From: Lysobacterales bacterium 15-68-25
GTDB taxonomy: Bacteria; Pseudomonadota; Gammaproteobacteria; Xanthomonadales; Rhodanobacteraceae
Length of the DNA: 64,000 bases
Direction of reading: 5' to 3'
Assembly: GCA_002279065.1 (NCBI GenBank)
Contig: NCKB01000005.1
Coordinates: 186,001-250,000, forward strand
Shown here: positions 30,051-39,870 of the stretch, one piece after another
Layout: each line of letters opens with the position of its first letter
Numbering within the stretch: position 1 is the stretch's first letter
Position numbers and translations under genes: made by a program
Notes under the pieces: generated by a model
Seen by the model: only the letters and a program-made list of their open reading frames with translations
The model's database searches: none
Told to the model about the DNA's origin: nothing

Positions 30051-31388
30051 TCAGGCCTTGGCCGCCGGACGCCCGCGCCGGCGGCGCGAGCGGTTGCCCG
30101 CGGCATGTTCGCCACCGGCGCCGGCCTGCACGTGGCCGTGCGGGCGGTGGTTCGGGCTGGCCTTGCCCTGGCCCGCCGGACGGTTGCCCGGGGGGCGGCC
30201 CTGGCGCTGGTTGCCCTGCACCGGCTTGGGCGCACCCGGGTCCAGCCGCAGCGGCGCCGAGGGCTCGAAGCCGGCGACCGGATCGATCGCGATCTCCTGC
30301 TTGACCAGCTTGAGGATGTCGCGCAGCAGGCCCGACTCGTCGTGGCTGACCAGCGACACCGCCAGACCGGTGGAGCCGGCGCGGCCGGTGCGGCCGATGC
30401 GGTGCACGTAGTCCTCGGCGACCATCGGCAGGTCGAAATTGATCACCATCGGCAGCTGGTCGATGTCGATGCCGCGAGCGGCGATGTCGGTGGCCACCAG
30501 TACGGTGATCCGGCCGCTCTTGAAGTCGCCCAGGGCACGGGTGCGGGCGTTCTGGCTCTTGTTGCCGTGGATCGCCGCGGCGCGCACGCCGGACACCTCC
30601 AGGAACTTCACCAGCTTGTCGGCGCCGTGCTTGGTGCGGCTGAACACCAGGGTCTGGCGACGGCTGTCGGCGGCCAGCACGTGCAGCAGCAGGTCGCGCT
30701 TGCGCGCCGCATCCACCGGATGCACGTGGTGGCTGACCAGCGGCGCCACGGTGTTCGGCGGGGTCACCGAGACTTCCTTCGGCTCGCGCATGAACTGCAT
30801 GGCCAAGGCCTTGATCGCCGGGGCGAAGGTGGCCGAGAACAGCAGCGTCTGGCGCTGCTTCGGCAGCGCCGAGAGCACGCGCTTGAGCGCCGGCAGGAAG
30901 CCCATGTCGAGCATGCGGTCGGCCTCGTCCAGCACCAGCGTGTCGATGCCGCCGAGGTCGATCGTGCGCTGCTGCATGTGGTCGATCAGCCGGCCCGGGG
31001 TGGCGATCACCACGTCCACGCCGCGGCGCAGGGCGTTGATCTGCGGCCCCATGCCCACGCCGCCGAAGATGGTGGTGGTGGCCACGCGCACGTACTTGGC
31101 ATAGTCGCGGAAGTTGTCGTTGACCTGCGCGGCCAGCTCGCGGGTCGGGGTGAGCACCAGCACGCGCGGGCGACGGGTCTGCGGTGCGCCGGCGTCGATC
31201 AGCTTGTGGATCACCGGCAGGGCGAACGCTGCCGTCTTGCCAGTGCCGGTCTGGGCCGCGGCCAGCAGGTCGTGGCCGGCGATCACCAGCGGGATGGAGC
31301 CGGCCTGCACCGGCGTGGGTTCGGCGTAGCCCTGGTCGGTCAGCGCACGCAGCAACGCGGGCGCAAGGCCCAGCGATTCGAAGGACAT
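30051..31388 (-). CDS. rhlE: DEAD-box RNA helicase RhlE
   Basis: 445 aa. Core helicase (about 1-370) with N-terminal MSFESLGLAPALLRAL, PTPVQ, AAQTGTGKTAAF, VLDEADRMLDMGF, SATF and HRIGRTGR, matching RhlE. The C-terminal tail is basic and Gly/Arg/Pro-rich (ending RRRRGRPAAKA) and likely binds RNA without sequence preference. ATG 31388 with AGGAG 8 bases upstream. It is distinct from deaD 4 kb away, which has an extra RNA-binding domain. Confidence 0.95.
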   Translation of the reverse strand: MSFESLGLAPALLRALTDQGYAEPTPVQAGSIPLVIAGHDLLAAAQTGTGKTAAFALPVIHKLIDAGAPQTRRPRVLVLTPTRELAAQVNDNFRDYAKYVRVATTTIFGGVGMGPQINALRRGVDVVIATPGRLIDHMQQRTIDLGGIDTLVLDEADRMLDMGFLPALKRVLSALPKQRQTLLFSATFAPAIKALAMQFMREPKEVSVTPPNTVAPLVSHHVHPVDAARKRDLLLHVLAADSRRQTLVFSRTKHGADKLVKFLEVSGVRAAAIHGNKSQNARTRALGDFKSGRITVLVATDIAARGIDIDQLPMVINFDLPMVAEDYVHRIGRTGRAGSTGLAVSLVSHDESGLLRDILKLVKQEIAIDPVAGFEPSAPLRLDPGAPKPVQGNQRQGRPPGNRPAGQGKASPNHRPHGHVQAGAGGEHAAGNRSRRRRGRPAAKA

Positions 31389-31786
31389 GGAAACTCCTGA
31401 GGTGGCCCTTCGCGCTCCCTGATACCGCGCGCCAGGCAATGAACATCGGCGGCCGCGCACCGGGGGAGGGTGGGCTGGCCGGGTGTCGCGCGCGCTACCG
31501 GGGTGGGGAAATTGGCAAGGGTTCAACCCTCGCCGCGATCTCCGCTAGGGAGTCGGAGGCGTCTACGAGCCGGTCAATGGTAACCGAATCGCGCTGTGGA
31601 TGCTTGCAATGCAGCAATCGAATTCGCCAGGGCACAAGGCGCCCGGGTTGCCCGTGTCCGACGGATCGCTTGCCATGAAGGGAGGGGGCGAAGATAGTGC
31701 CCTCGGCCATGTCGAATGGATCGAAGTCGTGCGATGGGGCCACAAGGGCATCGGAACACGCTCACATTGAAGTGAAGGAGGCAGCG
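31389..31786. other. 398-base intergenic region between rhlE and the EF-hand gene
   Basis: Divergent spacer with no supported gene. Its lower-GC part (about 31,500-31,790) has less codon-like structure than the surroundings. It must hold promoters for both genes, but I see no clear -35/-10 pair. A GGGTTCAACCC dyad near 31,531 is not part of a tRNA. Confidence 0.6.
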
Positions 31787-32095
31787 ATGGTTCGCACGAA
31801 CGTAGTCCTGGTTTCCGTTCTCTTTTGCATGCTCGGGGTCTGCGCGGCGCCAGCGATGGCCGGGCCCAAGATCCAGCCGGGAGTCAGAAATCCCGGTATG
31901 ACCGATGCTCCTCCGTTCGAGGATCTGGACAAGAACCACGACGGCAAACTGATGCGTAGCGAGATTCCCAGGAACGTCGAAGCGCTCAAGCAGCTCCGTG
32001 CGCATTTCAACGAAGCGGACCTCGACGGGAATGGGTCGTTGTCGAAGTACGAATACCAACGCTACGTCTCCAACATCGTTTCCAGCGGCGTTTGA
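31787..32095 (+). CDS. Small secreted EF-hand protein
   Basis: 102 aa. A signal peptide (about 1-25, ending APAMAG) is followed by two EF-hand loops: DLDKNHDGKLMRSE (about 47-60) and EADLDGNGSLSKYE (about 79-92), with Asp/Asn at the Ca2+-binding positions. A periplasmic or secreted calcium-binding protein of unknown role. AAGGAGG precedes ATG 31787. It is convergent with the M4 metalloprotease, a calcium-dependent enzyme, but nothing shows that they interact. Confidence 0.85.
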   Translation: MVRTNVVLVSVLFCMLGVCAAPAMAGPKIQPGVRNPGMTDAPPFEDLDKNHDGKLMRSEIPRNVEALKQLRAHFNEADLDGNGSLSKYEYQRYVSNIVSSGV

Positions 32096-32138
32096 CGCCG
32101 CACGCTGCGGGCTGGCGTCGCCGTCCGCCCGGGGGGGC

Positions 32139-32170
32139 AAAAAAAAGAGCCGGCCCTCGCGGGCCGGCTC
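32139..32170 (-). terminator. Rho-independent terminator of the M4 protease gene
   Basis: On the minus strand, GAGCCGGCCC and its complement with a 4-base loop, followed by eight T. It lies 26 bases past the stop. Confidence 0.88.
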
Positions 32171-32195
32171 GATGGTGCGACCTGGTTGCCGGGGT

Positions 32196-33881
<1,686 letters not shown>

Positions 33882-33975
33882 TCAATCGGAAAAAACCGTA
33901 GGAAAGTGCGCCTGGCGAGGGGCGAGGCCGGGCGTGCTAGCCTCGGCGGTCGCCTTCCGCCGGAGTCGTCACCGC

Positions 33976-35208
33976 ATGTCCTTCGTCGCAGCGCTTCGCC
34001 AGCTCGATACCCGCCAGCGGCATACGGTGCTGGCCAGCTTCCTGGGCTGGACCCTCGACGCCTTCGACTTCTTCCTGCTGGTGTTCGTGATCGGCAACAT
34101 CGCGGGGGAGTTCGGCACCACGCCCAAGTCGGTCGCCTTCAGCATCCTGCTGACGCTGGCGGCGCGGCCGATCGGCGCGCTGCTGTTCGGGCGGCTGGCC
34201 GACCGCTACGGTCGCCGCCCCGTGCTGATGGTCGACGTGCTGCTGTTCTCCGCGCTGGAGCTGGCCTGTGCTTTCGCGCCCTCGCTGAACGCGCTGCTTG
34301 TGCTGCGCTTCCTGTTCGGTATCGCGATGGGTGGCGAGTGGGGCATCGGCGCGTCGCTGGTGATGGAGTCGATCCCTGCATCGTCGCGCGGCGCCGTGTC
34401 CGGGCTGCTGCAGAGCGGTTATCCCTGCGGCTACTTCCTGGGGGCGCTGGCCTACTGGCTGGTGTTCGGCGTGTTCGGGATGGGCTGGCGAGCGATGTTC
34501 GTGGTCGGCGCGCTGCCGGCGCTGCTGGTGCTGTACCTGCGTGCCAGGGTGCCGGAATCCCCGGTGTGGGAGGCCCGCCGCCGCGCCGGGCCGCCACGCC
34601 ACGTCCTGCATGCGATGCGCGGACACTGGAAGCGGCTGGTCTACATGATGCTGCTGATGGCGGCGTTCAACATGTTCAGCCACGGCTCGCAGGACATGTA
34701 CCCGACCTTCCTCAAGTCGCAGCTGCACCTGGGCACCGGCGAAGTCACCCTGCTGACCATGCTGCTCAATGCCGGCGCAATCGTCGGCGGCCTGTTCTTC
34801 GGCGCGTGGTCGGAGCGGGTCGGACGGCGCCGGGCGATGGTGGTGGCGGCCCTGCTGGCGCTGCCGTGCATCCCGCTGTGGGCCTTCGGCGGTTCGCTGG
34901 TGACGCTGGGCCTCGGGGCGTTCCTGATCCAGGTGATGGTGCAGGGCGCCTGGGGCGTGGTGCCCTCGTTCCTCAACGAGATGTCGCCGGACGAGGTACG
35001 CGGCACGCTGCCCGGCTTCGCCTACCAGCTCGGCAATCTGCTGGCCGCCAGCACGGCCTACGCGCAGGCCTGGCTGGCCGAGGCGAACGGCGGCAACTAT
35101 GCCGCGGTGATGGCGCCGTGGATGGCCGCGGTGGCGGTGCTGCTGGCGTTGCTGGCCTGGCTCGGGCCGGAGGTCCGGGGCGTGCGCTTCGGTGGCGGGC
35201 AGGGCTGA
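33976..35208 (+). CDS. MFS transporter, carboxylate:H+ symporter-like
   Basis: 410 aa, about 12 membrane helices. MFS motif A appears as GRLADRYGRRPVLM between helices 2 and 3, and again as GAWSERVGRRRAM in the second half. N-terminal GWTLDAFDFFLLVFVIG fits the SHS/JEN lactate and sialate-type subgroup; substrate not certain. ATG 33976 with CGGAG upstream. No catabolic genes adjoin to name a substrate. Confidence 0.85.
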   Translation: MSFVAALRQLDTRQRHTVLASFLGWTLDAFDFFLLVFVIGNIAGEFGTTPKSVAFSILLTLAARPIGALLFGRLADRYGRRPVLMVDVLLFSALELACAFAPSLNALLVLRFLFGIAMGGEWGIGASLVMESIPASSRGAVSGLLQSGYPCGYFLGALAYWLVFGVFGMGWRAMFVVGALPALLVLYLRARVPESPVWEARRRAGPPRHVLHAMRGHWKRLVYMMLLMAAFNMFSHGSQDMYPTFLKSQLHLGTGEVTLLTMLLNAGAIVGGLFFGAWSERVGRRRAMVVAALLALPCIPLWAFGGSLVTLGLGAFLIQVMVQGAWGVVPSFLNEMSPDEVRGTLPGFAYQLGNLLAASTAYAQAWLAEANGGNYAAVMAPWMAAVAVLLALLAWLGPEVRGVRFGGGQG

Positions 35209-35214
35209 TACAAT
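35209..35214 (+). promoter_or_regulatory. -10 element of the SlyD-like gene
   Basis: TACAAT preceded by TGA, immediately after the MFS stop codon and 33 bases before the ATG at 35247. It suggests separate transcription from the MFS gene. Confidence 0.5.
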
Positions 35215-35246
35215 CGCGCGCTTTGCACGATCCGAAAGAGACCGAC

Positions 35247-35732
35247 ATGAAGGCTGGCAAGGACAAGGTGATCTCGCTGCACTACACCCTCACGGTGGAC
35301 GGCGAGAAGGTGGAAAGCTCGCTGGACGGCAACGAGCCGTTGTGGATCCTGCTCGGCCACGGCCAGCTGATCCCGGGGCTGGAGAAGTCGCTGGAGGAAC
35401 GCGAGGCGGGCGAGTCGTTCCAGGTCGAGGTGCCGCCGTCCGAAGGCTACGGCGAGCGCCAGGAAGGCCAGATCCAGCGCGTGCCGAAGAAGTACTTCCA
35501 GCAGGCCAACAAGCTCAAGCCGGGCATGGCCACGACGCTGGCGCTCAAGCAGGGCGGCCACCGCGTGGTGGTGGTGCACAAGGTGGGCATGACCACGGTG
35601 GACGTGGACCTGAACCATCCGATGGCCGGCAAGACCCTCACCTTCGACGTCACCATCAACGAGGTGCGCGAGGGGACCGAGGAAGAGATCCAGCACGGTC
35701 ACGCGCATCCGCCGGGCGCCGCGGCCCACTGA
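35247..35732 (+). CDS. slyD: SlyD-type FKBP peptidyl-prolyl isomerase
   Basis: 161-aa cytosolic FKBP with inserted-flap domain. The FKBP part (VISLHYTLTVDGEKVESS, LGHGQLIPGLEKSLE) surrounds the IF chaperone domain (about 70-125, VPPSEGYGERQEGQIQRVPK). The C-terminal tail is short (HGHAHPPGAAAH) and has few metal-binding His compared with E. coli SlyD, so it may be weak in nickel binding. It is a folding helper, and the gene has its own promoter and terminator. Confidence 0.93.
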   Translation: MKAGKDKVISLHYTLTVDGEKVESSLDGNEPLWILLGHGQLIPGLEKSLEEREAGESFQVEVPPSEGYGERQEGQIQRVPKKYFQQANKLKPGMATTLALKQGGHRVVVVHKVGMTTVDVDLNHPMAGKTLTFDVTINEVREGTEEEIQHGHAHPPGAAAH

Positions 35733-35755
35733 GGCCTGCGGTTCCGAGGTAACGA

Positions 35756-35790
35756 GAAACGGCGCCCCGGGGCGCCGTTTCGTTTTTTTT
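35756..35790 (+). terminator. Rho-independent terminator of slyD
   Basis: GAAACGGCGCCCC and its exact complement, then G and eight T (35783-35790). No T-run on the minus-strand side. Confidence 0.88.
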
Positions 35791-35810
35791 GCGACCGGGG
35801 TGCGGTCGCG

Positions 35811-36380
35811 TCAGTCCAGCAGCCGTTTGCCGAACTCGAAATGGTCGCGCCAGTACGGCCCGTCGATGTCGTCCAACCGCACCGTGCCGCCGCTGTTGGG
35901 CGCGTGGACGAAGCGGCCCTTGCCGACGTAGACGCCGACGTGGCTGACGTCGCCGCGGCTGCCGAAGAACACCAGGTCGCCGCTGGCCAGATCGGTCATG
36001 CGCTTGATCTTGCGACCGTCCATCGCCGCCATTTCGCGTGAGCTGTGCGGCAGCAGGATGTCGGCCGCGTGCCGGTAGATGTAGTCCACCAGCCCGCTGC
36101 AGTCGAAGCCGGATTCAGGCGTGTTGCCGCCCCACTTGTACGGCGTGCCGACCAGCGCCATGGCACGGAACAGCACGTCGTTGGCGACCTGTGCGGTGGC
36201 GGCCGAGGGCGCGCGCGCGGGCAGGTCGGCGAGGTCGGAGTGCGATGCTTTGAAGGTCGACTCGCGGCGGTGCGGCGCGCTGGAGCAGGCCGCCAGCAGC
36301 GCCAGAGCCAGCGCGGCGCCGGTGCCCCTCAGCAGGCGCGCGATCGGGCGGGTCGGCGAGCAGGTGGCTTGCGTGGTCAT
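35811..36380 (-). CDS. NlpC/P60 (C40) cell-wall hydrolase lipoprotein
   Basis: 189 aa. Lipobox LAAC (Cys32), then an NlpC/P60 domain (about 65-189) with the catalytic Cys94 in FDCSGLV, His147 in SHVGVYVG and a third polar residue at His159 (FVHAP). Such enzymes cut the gamma-D-glutamyl-diaminopimelate bond in peptidoglycan stem peptides, as MepS/Spr does. The length and single-domain form match MepS-like lipoproteins. Confidence 0.92.
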   Translation of the reverse strand: MTTQATCSPTRPIARLLRGTGAALALALLAACSSAPHRRESTFKASHSDLADLPARAPSAATAQVANDVLFRAMALVGTPYKWGGNTPESGFDCSGLVDYIYRHAADILLPHSSREMAAMDGRKIKRMTDLASGDLVFFGSRGDVSHVGVYVGKGRFVHAPNSGGTVRLDDIDGPYWRDHFEFGKRLLD

Positions 36381-36464
36381 GCGATGGGCCCAGGCCGGAA
36401 TGGCCTGAGCCTATCAGGGGAACAAATTACTTTCCAAGCATCGTCTTATGGGCGGTTCTGCAGG

Positions 36465-37682
36465 TTATTTGCCAGGTTTGGCTTCCTGGTTTGCCGTCGG
36501 CAGCAGCTGAAGACTGAATTCAACCGGCACCCTGGCATGGCTCTCGATCGGCTGGCCGTTGCGCAGGGCCGGGTGAAAGCGCCAGCGCATCGCCGCCTCG
36601 CTGGCCGCGGCGATCAGGTTGCCGGAGGTGGTGGTGCTGGCCTTCGGGTCGTAGTCCACCTGTTTCACCGATCCGTCCGGATTGACCAGGACATTCAGCA
36701 CGACCGTGCCCTGCTCCTGGTTTCTGATCGATGCCGCGGGATAGCTCGGTTGCGCGCTGGCATTGAATGTCAGGTCCTGAGTCGCGCCGGCCGGGGCACG
36801 GGTCGTCGGCATGGCCTGCGCGGACAGGGCTAGGCCGGTGCCCACCAGCGCCAGGCCGAGCGTGCCGGCGATGCGGACGGATGTACGGGTGCGGTGGCGT
36901 CGGATCATGGTCAGTCGCTCCTTCAGCTGCGGCTCGGCGAGCCAGGGGATGAGCACCGGCGCGATATCCATGCCGGTGCTGGAAAGCAGGGTGTGCGCGT
37001 ACGCGGAGGCATCCGCGTCGTCGGCGCGCAGGGTGCGCTCGTCGCAGGCCAGTTCCTGGTCGAGGCGGAACCGCGGCAGGGCCAGCCAGGCCAGCGGGTG
37101 GAACCACAGGAGGGCGGCAGCGATCTCCGCCAGCAGGGACCACAGCGGATCGAGGCGGCGCAGGTGGGTGCATTCGTGGGCGAGTACCATCCGCATGCGG
37201 GCCCGGTCGCCGTCGCGGGCGAAGTCGGCCGGCAGCAGCACGAAGCTGCGCGGTGCCCACAGCACGGCAGGGCCCTGCGGGTGCACGCGCAGCCGGCGCG
37301 GATCCAGTCCGGGGGCCGCGGCGGCCACCCGCGCCCGCAGGGACGGCGGTGCCGGCCGGGCCGCGCGACGCAGCCGGACGTAAGCGATGCCGAGCCGCAG
37401 CAGCGCGAGGGCGGCGCCCGCGCTCCACAGCAGCAGCCAGGTGTCGTGCGTGCGGGGCGTTGCCGCGAGCACGGCAGCGGCGCTCTCGCGGGCCTGCGCC
37501 AGCACGGGTGGCAGTACGTACGCCGGCATCGCCCGCATCGGCAGCCACGGCACGAGGGCGAGCAGCAGCGGCCACAGCCATAGCGTGAAGGCCGGGCCGG
37601 CGCCGAGCAGGCGCCGCGTCGGGCGACGCAGGGCGAGCGCGAGTACCAGTCCCAAGGTGACGTCGAGCAGCACGGTGGCCAT
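36465..37682 (-). CDS. M56-family (BlaR1/MecR1-like) membrane protease with TonB C-terminal domain
   Basis: 405 aa. Several N-terminal membrane helices (about 5-20, 35-50, 82-102), then a zinc protease site HECTH (169-173) with Glu210 in DQELACDE as third ligand. A further helix lies at about 272-292, and a periplasmic TonB C-terminal-like domain at about 305-395 (GTVVLNVLVNPDGSVKQV, AAMRWRFHP). BlaR1-type proteins carry a beta-lactam sensor at this place; here a TonB_C domain replaces it, so the signal is different and unknown. The ATG is 1 base after the BlaI-type stop. The pair should form a sensor-protease/repressor switch. Confidence 0.9.
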   Translation of the reverse strand: MATVLLDVTLGLVLALALRRPTRRLLGAGPAFTLWLWPLLLALVPWLPMRAMPAYVLPPVLAQARESAAAVLAATPRTHDTWLLLWSAGAALALLRLGIAYVRLRRAARPAPPSLRARVAAAAPGLDPRRLRVHPQGPAVLWAPRSFVLLPADFARDGDRARMRMVLAHECTHLRRLDPLWSLLAEIAAALLWFHPLAWLALPRFRLDQELACDERTLRADDADASAYAHTLLSSTGMDIAPVLIPWLAEPQLKERLTMIRRHRTRTSVRIAGTLGLALVGTGLALSAQAMPTTRAPAGATQDLTFNASAQPSYPAASIRNQEQGTVVLNVLVNPDGSVKQVDYDPKASTTTSGNLIAAASEAAMRWRFHPALRNGQPIESHARVPVEFSLQLLPTANQEAKPGK

Positions 37683-37683
37683 C

Positions 37684-38067
37684 TCAGCGCGCCTTGCGGT
37701 CGATCGCGTCGATCAGCGCGCGCAGCTCGGCGATGTCCTTGTCGCTGAGTTTTTCATGGCGGCTGAAATGCGCCAGCAGCGGCGCCACGCGGCCGCCGAA
37801 CACGCGGTCGAGCAGGCTGCGGCTCTCCTGCGACTGCCACTGCTCGCGGCTCAGCAGCGGGCGGTACAGGTAGCGGCGGCCGTCGCGGTCGGCCGCCACC
37901 GCCTGCTTGCCGAGCAGCCGGTTGAGCAGGGTGCGGATGGTCTTCTCGTGCCAGCCGGTGCCGGCCAGCGCGGCGACGATTTCTTCCGAGCTGCGCGGGG
38001 CCTGGTCCCACAGCACGGCCATGACCTGGCTCTCGGCGTCGGTGATGCTCGGGGTCGCGTCGTTCAT
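37684..38067 (-). CDS. BlaI/MecI-family transcriptional repressor
   Basis: 127-aa winged-helix repressor. ITDAESQVMAVLWDQAPRS begins the domain; GWHEKTIRTLLNRL is the recognition helix region; the C-terminal half (SREQWQSQESRSLLDRVFGG onward) is the dimerisation part, which in BlaI and MecI is inactivated by proteolysis. ATG 38067; a longer upstream frame would run through the operator and is rejected. There is no Shine-Dalgarno: the place is taken by eight consecutive C (G on the plus strand, 38071-38078). First gene of an operon with the M56 protease. Two dyads upstream imply autorepression. Confidence 0.93.
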   Translation of the reverse strand: MNDATPSITDAESQVMAVLWDQAPRSSEEIVAALAGTGWHEKTIRTLLNRLLGKQAVAADRDGRRYLYRPLLSREQWQSQESRSLLDRVFGGRVAPLLAHFSRHEKLSDKDIAELRALIDAIDRKAR

Positions 38068-38070
38068 TGC

Positions 38071-38078
38071 GGGGGGGG
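38071..38078. repeat. Homopolymeric G8 tract in the BlaI-type 5' leader
   Basis: Eight G on the plus strand (C in the mRNA), positions -4 to -11 before the ATG, where an RBS would normally lie. Slippage here would change leader length, not the protein. Confidence 0.8.
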
Positions 38079-38085
38079 CTTTGGG

Positions 38086-38136
38086 ATTACGCGTGTAATT
38101 GAATATTAAATTACACGTGTAATCTTTTGAGCGCAA
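38086..38136 (-). promoter_or_regulatory. Promoter with double operator of the BlaI-type/M56 operon
   Basis: On the minus strand: -35 TTGCGC (38136-38131), 17 bases, -10 TAATTT (38113-38108). Dyads ATTACACGTGTAAT (38123-38110) and ATTACACGCGTAAT (38099-38086) are 10 bases apart; the first overlaps the -10. Spacing from -35 to first dyad is 7 bases, the same as at 22.6 kb. TACA/TGTA half-sites agree with known BlaI/MecI operators. Confidence 0.82.
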
Positions 38137-38316
38137 GCCGTTCGTCCACCTTGCCGCCGCTCGCCAGGGTCTTCGATCCGACGGAAGGCATGGGTAGGCA
38201 GGGGCGTGCGACTTCGCGCGACACCGATGCGCATCGTGCGGCCCGTGCGACGGGCTCGCTCGAATCGCACCCGCGGGGTGGGGAAGGGCCGTCGCCGGCG
38301 CGGCTACACTGGGCGG

Positions 38317-39108
38317 ATGGACTCACCCACTTTCACGCTCCGACGCGGCACTGCGCCGCTGCTGATCAGCCTGCCGCACGATGGCAGCGCGATTCCCGAC
38401 GACATCGCCGCGCGCATGCATCCGGCGGCTCGGCGTTCTCTGGACACCGACTGGCACGTCGGCCGGCTCTATGGGCCGCTGGCCGAAGCGTTGGGCGCCA
38501 GCCTGCTGCGCCCGGTGATGTCGCGTTACGTGGTGGACCTCAACCGCCCGGCCGATGGCCATGCGCTGTACCCGGGACGTCGCGAGACCGGGCTGGTGCC
38601 GACCATCGGTTTCGACGGCGTGCCGCTCTACCCCGACGGCGCCGAGCCCGATGCTGCCGAGACCGTTCGGCGGGTCGACCTGTTCTGGCGTCCCTACCAC
38701 GAGGCGCTGCAAGCCGAGCTTGCGCGCCTGAAGGCGGTGCACGGCGGGGTGGTGCTATGGGAAGGCCATTCCATCCGCGCCATGGTGCCGATGCTGTTCG
38801 ACGGGCGCCTGCCGGACTTCAATCTGGGGACCGCCGACGGCGCAAGTTGCGGCGAGGCGTTGCAGCAGCGCCTTGCCGCACGGCTGGCAGCGCAGGACGA
38901 CTACAGCTACGTGGTGAACGGGCGCTTCAAGGGGGGGTACATCACGCGGCAGTACGGTCGCCCGGCCGACGGCGTGCAGGCGATCCAGCTTGAGCTGGCG
39001 CAGTGCAACTACATGGACGAGGCGACGCTGGATTATCGGGTGAGCCTGGCGGCGCCGGTGCAGGCGTTGATCGGCAACCTGCTGCGCTGCTGCCTCGACA
39101 TCGCCTGA
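38317..39108 (+). CDS. hutG: N-formylglutamate amidohydrolase
   Basis: 263 aa of the FGase family. It would hydrolyse N-formyl-L-glutamate to formate and glutamate, the last step of one histidine-degradation route. Typical segments: LLISLPHDGSAIPDD (metal ligand His), DTDWHVGRLY, VVDLNRP, LWEGHSI and FKGGYITRQYG. No other hut genes are in the window, so the histidine-pathway role is inferred from the family. ATG 38317 has only a weak RBS (GGGCGG). Confidence 0.9.
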   Translation: MDSPTFTLRRGTAPLLISLPHDGSAIPDDIAARMHPAARRSLDTDWHVGRLYGPLAEALGASLLRPVMSRYVVDLNRPADGHALYPGRRETGLVPTIGFDGVPLYPDGAEPDAAETVRRVDLFWRPYHEALQAELARLKAVHGGVVLWEGHSIRAMVPMLFDGRLPDFNLGTADGASCGEALQQRLAARLAAQDDYSYVVNGRFKGGYITRQYGRPADGVQAIQLELAQCNYMDEATLDYRVSLAAPVQALIGNLLRCCLDIA

Positions 39109-39118
39109 GCGGGCGTGC

Positions 39119-39790
39119 TCAGTCGGGCTCGCCGACCCGGCGGGTGAGGCGCTCCAGCGCTTCATGGTAGGTAGGCCAGATCGCCTCGTGGCTGCGCACG
39201 TGCATGCCCAGGTCGTTCATGTGGCCGTTGGTGAGGCTGTAGCACCAGGCGTGCACGGTGAGCTCCTGGCCGCGCTCCCACGCGTCCATCACCATCGTGG
39301 TGTGGCACACGTTGACCACCTGCTCCAGTGCGTTGAGCTCGCACAGGCGCACGTTGCGGTCGACCATGTTCTCCAGTCCCCCCAGCATCCCGTGGTGCTT
39401 CTGCGCGACGTCGCCGACGTGGCGCAGCCAGTTGTCGACCAGCCCCATCCGGCGCTGGTCGAGCACCGCCTGCACGCCGCCACAGCCGTAATGGCCGACC
39501 ACGATGATGTGCTCCACCTTGAGCACGTCGACGGCGAACTGGATAGTGCTCAGGCAGTTCAGGTCGGTGTGCGAGACCACGTTGGCCACGTTGCGCTGCA
39601 CGAAGATCTCGCCCGGCGGCAGGTCGACGATCTGCGTGGCGGGCACGCGCGAGTCGGAGCAGCCGATCCACAGGTACTTGGGTGACTGCTGCCCGGCCAG
39701 CCGCTCGAAGAACGCGGGGTCGGCTTCGCGGACGTTGGCGGACCAGCGGCGGTTGCTGTCGATCAGGTCCTGCAGCGGGTTGTGGCTCAT
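39119..39790 (-). CDS. can: Beta-carbonic anhydrase
   Basis: 223-aa zinc enzyme interconverting CO2 and bicarbonate. Zinc ligands Cys44, His100 and Cys103 are visible in CSDSR (with the Asp46-Arg48 dyad) and HYGCGG. The length and sequence match the E. coli Can branch. ATG 39790 with GAGGA upstream. Convergent with hutG. Confidence 0.96.
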   Translation of the reverse strand: MSHNPLQDLIDSNRRWSANVREADPAFFERLAGQQSPKYLWIGCSDSRVPATQIVDLPPGEIFVQRNVANVVSHTDLNCLSTIQFAVDVLKVEHIIVVGHYGCGGVQAVLDQRRMGLVDNWLRHVGDVAQKHHGMLGGLENMVDRNVRLCELNALEQVVNVCHTTMVMDAWERGQELTVHAWCYSLTNGHMNDLGMHVRSHEAIWPTYHEALERLTRRVGEPD

Positions 39791-39870
39791 CGGATTCCTC
39801 GGCGGGCGCGCCGTCAGGCGGCGGGACGCCCTGCGCTTGGGGCCGCCATGGTAACCGAGCCGACGGTGCC

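Noticed and set aside
31525-31545. GGGTTCAACCC resembling a tRNA T-loop
   Set aside because: No acceptor, D or anticodon stem can be built around it on either strand.
36465-38067. BlaI/M56 pair as a beta-lactam resistance switch
   Set aside because: No beta-lactamase or penicillin-binding sensor domain is present; the sensor end is TonB_C-like.
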